NCBI GenBank assembly: GCA_905234355.1
Contig: CAJOHP010000147.1
Location: 7,791 to 13,719, forward strand
Direction of reading: 5' to 3'
Origin: an uncultured Prevotella sp.
Lineage (GTDB): Bacteria; Bacteroidota; Bacteroidia; Bacteroidales; Bacteroidaceae
DNA: 5,929 bases
How positions within the stretch are numbered: the stretch's first letter is position 1; the number at the start of each line of letters is the position of its first letter. A program made the translations under genes and the position numbers. This document shows positions 1-5,700 of this stretch, piece after piece. Below the pieces are notes generated by a model. It was given only the letters and a program-made list of their open reading frames with translations. It did no database searches and was not told the origin of the DNA.

Positions 1-735
1 AGCTGGAACCCCGACCTGCGCGAGAAGCTGCGCCTATGGGCGCACGACGAGCGCCAACTGCTCACCGTCGTGATGGCCTACGACGACGCCGAGGCCAACC
101 GCGCACAGGCCCTCTGCCTGCCCGACGAGATAGGCAAGAGTGGCGCGCCGGTGCACATCTATACGCAGCAGACACCCGACTACGACGTGCGACTGCCGCT
201 GGTCAGGATGGCCAAGAACGTGAACTACGTCTATGACCAGTGCTACAACGAGAACGACGCCCAGTGGCAGGGACGGCTGCGCTATGCCGCAGAGATAGAC
301 GCCGCAAGGCGCGACACGCTGTGGGCAAAGCTGAAAAGCGTGAAACGACAGTCGTGCATCTGCAACGCCATGACCATACCGGCGAAGATGCGCTCCATCG
401 GACTGCCGGAAGAGGAGTGGGACTGGTTCTACGACATAGCCCAGACGGACATTGAACTGCTGGCCGAGGTGGAACACAACCGATGGAGCGTGGAAGAGCT
501 CATCCTGGGCTTCCGCCCCTGTACCGACGAGGAGCAGGACGCCATCGCTGCCGACGTAAAGAAGCTGAAGGACGCTTACAAGGCACGCAAGACACACTAC
601 GACCTCAGGGCCTATGCCGACCTCAGACCCGACGGTACGGAGAAGCCTATGCAGGTGTACGACCTGTGTCTCTGCTCTTGTCTGCCGCTCATCGCCAAGG
701 CTTTTGCCGACGAGAAAGGAGGAGGAGGCCTATGA
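1..735 (+). CDS. NAD-binding-like/RyR domain protein, C-terminal part (5' end outside window)
   Basis: The frame is open from the first base and ends in TGA at 733-735, giving 244 visible residues with no N-terminus. The last 95 or so residues match the RyR (ryanodine receptor repeat) pattern: LAEVEHNRW at about 154-162, then a GF/GW-type turn, THYDLRAYADL at about 197-207, and a closing helix, YDLCLCSCLPLIAKAF. The first 100 residues (for example RAQALCLPDEIG, then APVHIYTQQ) resemble the end of the Rossmann-like TrkA-N domain that precedes RyR in many bacterial proteins; this part is less certain. RyR domains are thought to bind small ligands, possibly nucleotide-derived, so a cytoplasmic sensor role is an inference. 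No signal peptide or membrane segment is visible. Its stop overlaps the start of the FHA/protease gene by 4 bases, so the two are probably translated together. Confidence 0.82.
   Translation, partial: SWNPDLREKLRLWAHDERQLLTVVMAYDDAEANRAQALCLPDEIGKSGAPVHIYTQQTPDYDVRLPLVRMAKNVNYVYDQCYNENDAQWQGRLRYAAEIDAARRDTLWAKLKSVKRQSCICNAMTIPAKMRSIGLPEEEWDWFYDIAQTDIELLAEVEHNRWSVEELILGFRPCTDEEQDAIAADVKKLKDAYKARKTHYDLRAYADLRPDGTEKPMQVYDLCLCSCLPLIAKAFADEKGGGGL
715..728 (+). promoter_or_regulatory. Shine-Dalgarno-like GGAGG run before the FHA/protease gene
   Basis: The run GAAAGGAGGAGGAGG ends 4-5 bases before the ATG at 732. It is a perfect match to a classical ribosome binding site, while no other start in the window has one. 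It lies inside the last codons of the RyR gene, where it encodes Gly-Gly-Gly-Gly. It supports 732 as the true start over upstream in-frame codons. Bacteroidota seldom depend on such sites, so its real use is uncertain. Confidence 0.4.
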
Positions 736-2033
736 AGACCGGCAAGCACTACTTCTCCCTGCGCTGCAAGGGAAGCAACGCCTACCACACCGACGGGCAA
801 CGGTTCAGAATGACCGACCCTGTGGTCAACATCGGCGAGACGGCCGACTGCGACATACGCTACGACAGCCACGGCATGCAGCCGGAGCGCTATGCCTCTA
901 TCGTGAGAAACGCCGACGGCCGCAGCTGGCGCATCGTCAGGCGCTCGCCTTTTGCCGATATCTCCATCACGGGAAAAGGGCCGATAGGCTATGCCGCCCC
1001 GCTCAGCGACGGCGACTTGCTGCAGGTGGGCGGACAGCCCATGACCCTCGTCTTCCATCAGCACCGCGAAGGCGACAGGCCCGCTGAGGCCCTGTGGCGA
1101 TGGGCCGTCGTGGCCTTGCTCGCCGTGGCCACGGCGACGATGGTGCTGCTACACACCAGGCGACACCCCGAGGCCATAGCCACGGCCGACGTGGAGCCGC
1201 TCGAGGAGTCGCTCTTCCTCATCAGGGTCGACTCTGTCTGCCGTGCCATGGAGAGCGGAGGGCAGCTCACGATGATACCGCCCATGAAGCTGCTCGACGG
1301 CGAGACACCCACAGGCACCGCCTTCCTCACCACCGACGGACGCATCGTCACAGCCCGCCACTGCGTGGAATACTGGATAGGTAGCGACCTCGACCTTACC
1401 ACTCGCGTGACATCGCTCAGCCAGGACAACATCGTGCGCTGGGCCATAGAGGCCGAGACCTTCAACCAGCAGTGCAACGGCGACTCTGCCATGCGGCTGC
1501 GTGTGTTCTTCTCGCTCTACGACAGCACGGGCAACCGACGACATACCCTCTCGTCGACCGACAGCCGCGTGCACACCAACACCGACAGAGACGGCATCTA
1601 TATGCTCGCCGACTTCACCCGCGACTACTACTGGCGCTCCGTGCGCCCTTACTTCACCGACCGGCAGATGGAGTTGGGCGACATACTCTGGATAGACAGC
1701 ATCGGGGAGAGCGGCAAGGTGGTCCTGGCCACGGCCGACGACATGCGACACGTGAGAAACGGAACGCCACTCATGGTCTGCGGCTATCCGCTCACGGGCA
1801 TTGGCGACAAGAAGATGACGGCCACACAGGGCACCATCAGCCGGAGGCCGGCAGCAACGGCCGAGAACCTGTTCTTCGAGGCCAACATCAACCACGGATT
1901 CTCCGGCGGACCCGTGCTCATCAAGGGCGAAGGAGGCGTGGTGGCCATCGGCGTCGTGTCCAGGGTCGACAGCGTCAGCAGCGGACTCTACAAATGGGCC
2001 GTGCCCGTCACCGAGATAGCACGGGAAGAATAA
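732..2033 (+). CDS. Membrane-anchored trypsin-like serine protease with N-terminal FHA-like domain
   Basis: 433 residues. Residues 5-110 look like an FHA beta-sandwich (NIGETADCDIRY at 33-44; LSDGDLLQVGG at 91-101). One hydrophobic helix lies at about 123-140. Residues 155-430 form a trypsin-like (S1 family) domain: the histidine motif TARHC with His210, the likely aspartate Asp317 in GDILWID, and the serine motif GFSGGPV with Ser391. The triad therefore looks complete. His210 and Asp317 are 107 residues apart, more than in compact S1 proteases, implying an inserted segment around 216-315. The FHA part has lost the usual phosphothreonine contacts: the Gly-Arg is Gly35-Glu36, and the SxxH motif reads Pro51-Glu-Arg-Tyr54. 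The expected topology is FHA in the cytoplasm and protease in the periplasm; charges flanking the helix do not settle this. The start at 732 is chosen because the FHA fold begins there and it overlaps the RyR stop by ATGA. Substrates are unknown. Confidence 0.88.
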   Translation: MKTGKHYFSLRCKGSNAYHTDGQRFRMTDPVVNIGETADCDIRYDSHGMQPERYASIVRNADGRSWRIVRRSPFADISITGKGPIGYAAPLSDGDLLQVGGQPMTLVFHQHREGDRPAEALWRWAVVALLAVATATMVLLHTRRHPEAIATADVEPLEESLFLIRVDSVCRAMESGGQLTMIPPMKLLDGETPTGTAFLTTDGRIVTARHCVEYWIGSDLDLTTRVTSLSQDNIVRWAIEAETFNQQCNGDSAMRLRVFFSLYDSTGNRRHTLSSTDSRVHTNTDRDGIYMLADFTRDYYWRSVRPYFTDRQMELGDILWIDSIGESGKVVLATADDMRHVRNGTPLMVCGYPLTGIGDKKMTATQGTISRRPAATAENLFFEANINHGFSGGPVLIKGEGGVVAIGVVSRVDSVSSGLYKWAVPVTEIAREE

Positions 2034-2088
2034 GTCTCTCCCCCCTACCCTATTTTCAAAAACCACATATTATATATACATACTGACT
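2034..2088 (+). promoter_or_regulatory. AT-rich leader before the pseudokinase gene
   Basis: This 55-base gap is the only real spacer between the five operon genes. It contains a pyrimidine tract, then TATTTTCA at 2051-2058 and an alternating TATATATA tract at 2070-2077. An AT-rich stretch just upstream of the ATG is the usual Bacteroidota replacement for a Shine-Dalgarno site, so a translation-initiation role is likely. TATTTTCA only partly matches the Bacteroidota -7 consensus TAnnTTTG, and no clear -33 element was found, so an internal promoter is only possible. Confidence 0.3.
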
Positions 2089-2622
2089 ATGACCATACGC
2101 GACATCGCGGGATTCTGTCCCGAGAAGGCCATCTGGCAGATGCTGGCCGACATGGGCGACGCGCTCACGGCGTCGGCCACCGTTGTCATCCCAGGCGAGG
2201 ACAGCATCGTCGTCGACGGTGAGCACTTCCTTCTCGATGGCAGTGCGTGCGACACCGACACAACCGACACGACCGACACGGCCGACCTGGTATGGGCCTT
2301 GGGCGCCATGGCCTGCTACATGGCTACAGGCCACACCGTCTTCGGAGGCCACGGGCGCGACTACCAGCTGGCCCACCCCGGAGTGGCACTGCCTGTCATG
2401 CCCAAGGACTACAGCGCGCTCACGCCCGTCGTGCAGCGCTGCATGCAGTATGCCAAGGAGCAGCGCATGACGCTGCCCGAGCTGAGAGAGACCGCACGGC
2501 AGGGGCTCGCCCGCTGTGCCAAGGCCGCCAGAAGGCCCGCCAAGGCCGCCAGCGACAGGCACGAGAAAAGAACCGACAACAACAATGCCGACCGCTGGCC
2601 GGAAGAAATGACAGCACGATGA
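2089..2622 (+). CDS. Kinase C-lobe-like protein, predicted pseudokinase fragment
   Basis: 177 residues, no signal peptide or membrane helix. I read it as the C-lobe of a Ser/Thr protein kinase without the ATP-binding N-lobe. AIWQMLADMGDAL (14-26) fits helix E. VVIPGEDSIVVDGEHFLLDG (32-51) fits the catalytic-loop and DFG region, but the HRDxK and DFG residues are absent. DLVWALGAMACYMATGHTVFGG (66-87) fits the helix F motif (DvwsLG...ltG..pF). LTPVVQRCMQYAKEQRMTLPEL (111-132) fits the closing 'rcL..dP..Rps..eL' helices. Phosphotransfer is very unlikely; a scaffold or binding role is inferred. The loop where an activation segment would lie is a Thr-Asp repeat (55-66). The tail after 140 is rich in Ala, Lys and Arg. 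Its stop overlaps the next start by ATGA. The start at 2089 is the first ATG after the gap. The kinase link is by eye from weak similarity; a plain helical protein is the alternative. Confidence 0.8.
   Translation: MTIRDIAGFCPEKAIWQMLADMGDALTASATVVIPGEDSIVVDGEHFLLDGSACDTDTTDTTDTADLVWALGAMACYMATGHTVFGGHGRDYQLAHPGVALPVMPKDYSALTPVVQRCMQYAKEQRMTLPELRETARQGLARCAKAARRPAKAASDRHEKRTDNNNADRWPEEMTAR
2254..2280 (+). repeat. Three tandem 9-base units, ACCGACACR
   Basis: ACCGACACA, ACCGACACG and ACCGACACG are consecutive and in frame. They are followed by a partial unit, GCCGAC, and encode Thr-Asp-Thr three times. They replace the activation-loop region of the kinase-like protein. The period of three codons means copy-number change would keep the frame. 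Confidence 0.8.
2518..2559 (+). repeat. Two tandem 21-base units in the basic tail of the kinase-like gene
   Basis: The 14-base string GCCAAGGCCGCCAG occurs at 2518-2531 and again at 2539-2552, a 21-base (seven-codon) period. The units encode AKAARRP and AKAASDR. This looks like a small in-frame duplication, now diverged, in a low-complexity basic tail. Confidence 0.65.
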
Positions 2623-3239
2623 AAAGAACCATCTACTTAGCAGCATTGCTGCTCACCGCCATGGCCTGTCCCGCACAGGACGATGCCCACCTCAGGACAC
2701 TCACCGAGGGCGTGATACAGCTGCGCAAGGCAGGAGCCTCGACCAAGGCACTCAACCAAAAAGTGATAGCATGGTCGGCACAGGGCATGCCGAAGATCAC
2801 GCTCATGGACGAGATAGCTCGCGACAGGCAGAACGAGTACAGGGGCGAGGGGGCCAACAGGTTCAGGATGAACCAGATAGTCACCCATGTCTACCACCGT
2901 CAGAACACAGGCATGACATCGAAAGGCGACTACTTCAACAGCACGGAGAAAGACATCTTCTACTCGGCCATCGAGAAGACGGTGAAGGCCAGAAGCACGG
3001 CCACCTACACCATCACTGGGCATGCCGGCAAGCAGGAGTTTGCCGTCGTGGCCTTCAGCCCGTCTACCGACTTCGCCGTCAGCGTAGGCAGGAAGACAGC
3101 CAAAAGCACCACCCGGGGCGTGGTCACAGTCAAGACGGCAAAGGTGAGCAGAGAGGACAGCATCACGCTGACCATCACCAACAACAGCGACAGGCCGGAA
3201 TCATTTGTCATACTCAACCACAACCCGCAGAAACAATGA
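2619..3239 (+). CDS. Exported protein of unknown function with helical N-half and beta-rich C-half
   Basis: 206 residues. The N-terminus is a clear signal peptide: MKR, a hydrophobic core (TIYLAALLLTAMA), then CPAQDD with probable signal peptidase I cleavage before Gln20. Cys17 gives a poor lipobox (AMAC), so lipoprotein processing is less likely. Residues 22-120 are mostly helical and charged. Residues 125-203 alternate in a beta pattern and end in ITLTITNNSDRPESF and VILNHN, reminiscent of PPC-type (bacterial pre-peptidase C-terminal) beta-sandwich domains; this resemblance is by eye and weak. No catalytic motif was found. The gene overlaps the preceding gene and the TPR-CHAT gene by ATGA at both ends. 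Tight coupling to another signal-peptide protein suggests it acts with the CHAT protease outside the cytoplasm, perhaps as partner, inhibitor or substrate; this is inference. Confidence 0.82.
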   Translation: MKRTIYLAALLLTAMACPAQDDAHLRTLTEGVIQLRKAGASTKALNQKVIAWSAQGMPKITLMDEIARDRQNEYRGEGANRFRMNQIVTHVYHRQNTGMTSKGDYFNSTEKDIFYSAIEKTVKARSTATYTITGHAGKQEFAVVAFSPSTDFAVSVGRKTAKSTTRGVVTVKTAKVSREDSITLTITNNSDRPESFVILNHNPQKQ

Positions 3240-4402
3240 AAGCCATAGCCACCATCATGCTGGTCCTGACCATGGCGCTGCCCTGCAGCGCTACCGGTGA
3301 AGACCGCCAGAAACTGACGCTGCTGTTCAGTCAGGCTGAGCAGTGCTACCTCATCGACGACTACCTCCAGTTAGAGGCGCTGATGAACGAGTACAACCGT
3401 GTGCTCAACGCCTGCCGCGATGCGCTGGGCGACTCGGCCGACGTCTTCCAGGCCTATGCCGACAAGATGGCCGGCTGCTACTACTACAGCATGGCCGACA
3501 CTGCCGCCTATGCACAAAAGGCGGAGAGCCACTACCGCCGCAGCCTGGCAGTGTTCGACAGCCGCGTGATCACCCACACCATCGGCGGCATGCACCCCAA
3601 CGCCGTGACACTGCACGAGGAGCTCGCACAGCTCTACTACCGCACCAAGGACTACAAGCAGGCCCGGGAGCAGCTCGACACCGTCGCCGCTTACTACGAT
3701 GACCGGGTGACCATGGGCATCGACACGCTCCGTGGCAGATACTATGCCACCCTCGCACAGCTGGCCATGTGCAATGCCCGTACAGGCCGCTTCGCCGAGG
3801 CACGTCAGCTGATAGACGAGGCCATAGGCAGCTGCGACACAAAGGATGCCGACTACTACGAGATAGCGCGCAAAGATCCTGATGATAGAAGCCGACCATA
3901 CCGGCACGGCCGACTACGCCGAAGCCACGGCCTGCTACCGCCAGTACGTAGACAGCCGGTACAGGGACGTAGCCCAGCAGCTGGCCACCATGAGCGAGTC
4001 GCAGAGGTCGCAGTACTGGCTCGCCACCCACCGTTTCCTCTACGACTGCTACCGCCTGGGCAACCATGCACCCGCCATGCTCTACGACCTGGCGCTCTTC
4101 AGCAAGGGCTTTCTGCTGAGCTACGCACGAGAGGACGGGCAGAAGGAGCAGCAGCACACGCGATGGCAGCAGGTGCAGCAGCAGCTGGGCAGCGACGACT
4201 GCGCCGTGGAGTTTGTGCAGTACTTCGCGCGCGACGACCAGCGGCGCATGGGATGCCTCGTCGTCACGCCAAAAAGCACGCAGCCACAGTTCATCGACCT
4301 CTTCGCCACCGACAGCGTGCTCAGCATGAAGGTCTCCAGCACCTTCAATGTCACGGTGGACAAGGCCATCAGGCAGACAAAGCCTCAGCATGGAGACTGT
4401 GA
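3236..4402 (+). CDS. Signal-peptide and TPR-like half of a TPR-CHAT protein (reading frame as it stands)
   Basis: The start at 3236 overlaps the previous stop by ATGA. Residues 1-19 are a signal peptide (MKAIATIMLVLTMALPCSA, likely cut before Thr20). Residues 25-213 are helical and TPR-like, with repeat-like units at about 73-109, 120-157 (HPNAVTLHEELAQLYY, then DYKQAREQLD) and 169-201 (ATLAQLAMCNARTGRFAEA). The meaningful protein stops at about Lys213 (base 3874). After that this frame gives an Arg/Pro/His-rich tail of 175 residues to TGA at 4400-4402, typical of reading a GC-rich gene out of frame. The helical repeat continues sensibly in the +1 frame, so the natural gene very probably runs on into the CHAT ORF to 5378. 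As written, the product would be an exported TPR protein with a nonsense tail and no protease domain. Confidence 0.7.
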   Translation: MKAIATIMLVLTMALPCSATGEDRQKLTLLFSQAEQCYLIDDYLQLEALMNEYNRVLNACRDALGDSADVFQAYADKMAGCYYYSMADTAAYAQKAESHYRRSLAVFDSRVITHTIGGMHPNAVTLHEELAQLYYRTKDYKQAREQLDTVAAYYDDRVTMGIDTLRGRYYATLAQLAMCNARTGRFAEARQLIDEAIGSCDTKDADYYEIARKDPDDRSRPYRHGRLRRSHGLLPPVRRQPVQGRSPAAGHHERVAEVAVLARHPPFPLRLLPPGQPCTRHALRPGALQQGLSAELRTRGRAEGAAAHAMAAGAAAAGQRRLRRGVCAVLRARRPAAHGMPRRHAKKHAATVHRPLRHRQRAQHEGLQHLQCHGGQGHQADKASAWRL

Positions 4403-5378
4403 CGACAAATGCTTTCTCTACAAGCGTAGTGAAGAGCTTCCCCGGCTGATATGGTCGCCACAGCTGATGCAGGCCATCGGCACGGCCCGCCACGTCTACT
4501 TCGCTCCCGACGGCATGCTGCATGTGCTGGCCATAGAGTATATGATGCACGACAGGAGTAAGACCTGCTATCGGCTCTCTTCCACGCGCACGCTCTGTCG
4601 GCGCCGTGAGACGGCGCCCCTGGACAGCGCCCTGCTCTGCGGCGGCATCGTCTACGACACTCGGGCGCAGCCACGCACCGACGGCAACGACCAGGCGGCC
4701 TACCGCAGCTTGTCGAAGGGCAGTCCCACCATCGGCTATCTCAAAGGTAGCCTGAGAGAGATTCTTGCAGCCCACTCCGCGCGCCATAACCCGCACGACA
4801 CACTCATCACGGACACGACTGCCACCGACGAACGTTTTCTCGCCCTTCTGCGCCGCCGCTACCCGCTGGTGATGCTCTCCACTCACGGGTTCTATCGTGG
4901 CGATATCGGCGTGGGCTCCGACATCAAGCCAGCACGCAGCGACCACGCCATGTCGCAGAGCGGACTCATCTTTGCCGGGGCACAGACCATGCTCCGCGAC
5001 AGCACCTTCGACAGCCGCCTCTACGACGGCATCCTGTCGGCAAAGGAGCTGGCCACACAAGACCTCACCGGCACACGCCTGATGGTGCTCTCGGCCTGCG
5101 AGACAGGGCTGGGCCAGCTCACAGACGACGGCATCTACGGACTGGTGCGCGGACTGAAGCTCGCCGGAGCCAGCGCTCTGGTGCTCTCGCTCTGGGAGGT
5201 AAACGACGTCTCCAGCAGCCTGTTCATGCAGTTCTTCATAAGCAATCTGCAGCGACAGCGCAAGACCGACATGCACGATGCTTTCTTCAAGGCACGCCAG
5301 CAGCTGAAGAAATACGACAAAGGGAAATATGACAAACCCAGCCACACCTGTCCCTTCATCCTTATCGATGCAATATGA
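3882..5378 (+). CDS. CHAT-domain cysteine protease half of the TPR-CHAT protein
   Basis: 498 residues from the first ATG in this frame; the frame opens just after a TAG at 3864-3866. Residues 1-80 continue the TPR-like helices (DYAEATACYRQYVDSRY; then RSQYWLATHRFLYDCYRLG and LYDLALFSKGFLL, common in TPR-CHAT proteins). A linker containing a Gln-rich stretch follows. The CHAT (caspase-fold, clan CD) domain covers about 200-498. Its catalytic dyad is intact: His335 in LSTHGFY (codon 4884-4886) and Cys406 in LSACETG (codon 5097-5099). Other family marks are GLIFAGAQ, GIYGLVRGLKLAGASALVLSLWEV (411-440 region) and the ending CPFILIDAI. CHAT domains are proteases cut on or activated by partner complexes; Csx29 is one example. 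This ORF alone has no signal peptide, so expression from 3882 would leave it in the cytoplasm. No ribosome site is evident before 3882. Confidence 0.85.
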   Translation: MIEADHTGTADYAEATACYRQYVDSRYRDVAQQLATMSESQRSQYWLATHRFLYDCYRLGNHAPAMLYDLALFSKGFLLSYAREDGQKEQQHTRWQQVQQQLGSDDCAVEFVQYFARDDQRRMGCLVVTPKSTQPQFIDLFATDSVLSMKVSSTFNVTVDKAIRQTKPQHGDCDDKCFLYKRSEELPRLIWSPQLMQAIGTARHVYFAPDGMLHVLAIEYMMHDRSKTCYRLSSTRTLCRRRETAPLDSALLCGGIVYDTRAQPRTDGNDQAAYRSLSKGSPTIGYLKGSLREILAAHSARHNPHDTLITDTTATDERFLALLRRRYPLVMLSTHGFYRGDIGVGSDIKPARSDHAMSQSGLIFAGAQTMLRDSTFDSRLYDGILSAKELATQDLTGTRLMVLSACETGLGQLTDDGIYGLVRGLKLAGASALVLSLWEVNDVSSSLFMQFFISNLQRQRKTDMHDAFFKARQQLKKYDKGKYDKPSHTCPFILIDAI

Positions 5379-5447
5379 GCCGACCGCAATCTAGCAATTA
5401 CAAATATTCTTCATCAGGTGGTCAGGAACATCCATGATTCCAGCCTC

Positions 5448-5633
5448 ATGAAGCGTTACGTCAACGATCTGGCCAAGGCCAACCGCGAAAAATGGCAGCT
5501 GTCAGAGGTCGACAAGGCTATGGCGAATGGTGCTGTGATGGCGGCCATGCCAATCGCTATGATGTCTGTGATATGGGCTGTCAATGAACTTCTGGCTTGG
5601 CTGGGAAAGAAGAAATCGAAATCGCGCTGGTAA
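5448..5633 (+). CDS. Small single-helix membrane protein, unknown function
   Basis: 61 residues from ATG 5448; a GTG at 5418 would add ten residues and cannot be excluded. Residues 1-27 are polar and helical (AKANREKWQLSEVDKAM). Residues 28-52 are a hydrophobic, Met/Ala-rich segment (GAVMAAMPIAMMSVIWAVNELLAWL). The end is strongly basic (GKKKSKSRW), suggesting a C-terminus-inside anchor. It lies 69 bases after the CHAT stop in the same frame, with no overlap. Codon use is more AT-rich than in the operon (GCT, GAA, AAT, TCG, CTT), so it may not belong to it. I do not recognise the family. It could be a real small gene or the remnant of a larger one. Confidence 0.5.
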   Translation: MKRYVNDLAKANREKWQLSEVDKAMANGAVMAAMPIAMMSVIWAVNELLAWLGKKKSKSRW

Positions 5634-5700
5634 CTAACACCTTCCACAAATGCAGTCTGCCCCATACGTCGTTATGACGAATCTTATACTTCTGCACCTT

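Larger units (their letters stand above)
3236..5378 (+). pseudogene. Reconstructed TPR-CHAT protease gene, broken by a +1 frameshift near 3875
   Basis: Joining the two halves by skipping one base in CGC-AAA-G-ATC-CTG-ATG (3869-3884) gives a continuous 713-residue protein: signal peptide, TPR-like repeats, and CHAT domain with His550 and Cys621. Across the joint the protein reads YYEIARKILMIEAD, a good amphipathic helix with no lost or duplicated residue. This fits one extra A or G in AAAG (CGC AAG ATC would restore the frame and use the operon's preferred AAG lysine codon). I cannot tell a sequencing or assembly error from a true recent mutation. Programmed frameshifting is less likely because the site has no stop codon, long homopolymer or upstream ribosome-binding stimulator. 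Both catalytic residues and the rest of each half are intact, so if real the break is recent. Confidence 0.75.

Noticed and set aside
483..731. An upstream in-frame extension of the FHA/protease gene starting at 483
   Set aside because: The extra residues are Arg/Gly-rich and overlap the RyR coding sequence; the FHA fold, a GGAGG site and an ATGA overlap all support 732.
2051..2058. TATTTTCA as a Bacteroidota -7 promoter element
   Set aside because: It matches TAnnTTTG at only four of six fixed bases and there is no convincing -33 partner, so it is not called as a promoter on its own.
1149..2066. A 305-codon open frame on the minus strand opposite the FHA/protease gene
   Set aside because: Its translation is low-complexity (Val/Gly/His-rich) and matches no family, while the plus strand carries clear protease motifs.
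3869..3884. Programmed +1 ribosomal frameshifting in the TPR-CHAT gene
   Set aside because: There is no stop codon, slippery run or upstream Shine-Dalgarno-like stimulator at the site; a one-base indel in AAAG explains it more simply.
3570..5345. A 591-codon open frame on the minus strand opposite the TPR-CHAT gene
   Set aside because: It is antisense to a recognisable domain with conserved catalytic motifs, has a low-complexity Val/Ala/His/Leu-rich translation and arises from GC-rich codon bias.
5664..5682. A possible transcription terminator hairpin (CGTC, loop GTTAT, GACG)
   Set aside because: The perfect stem is only four base pairs, has a mismatch when extended, and no T-tract follows on either strand.
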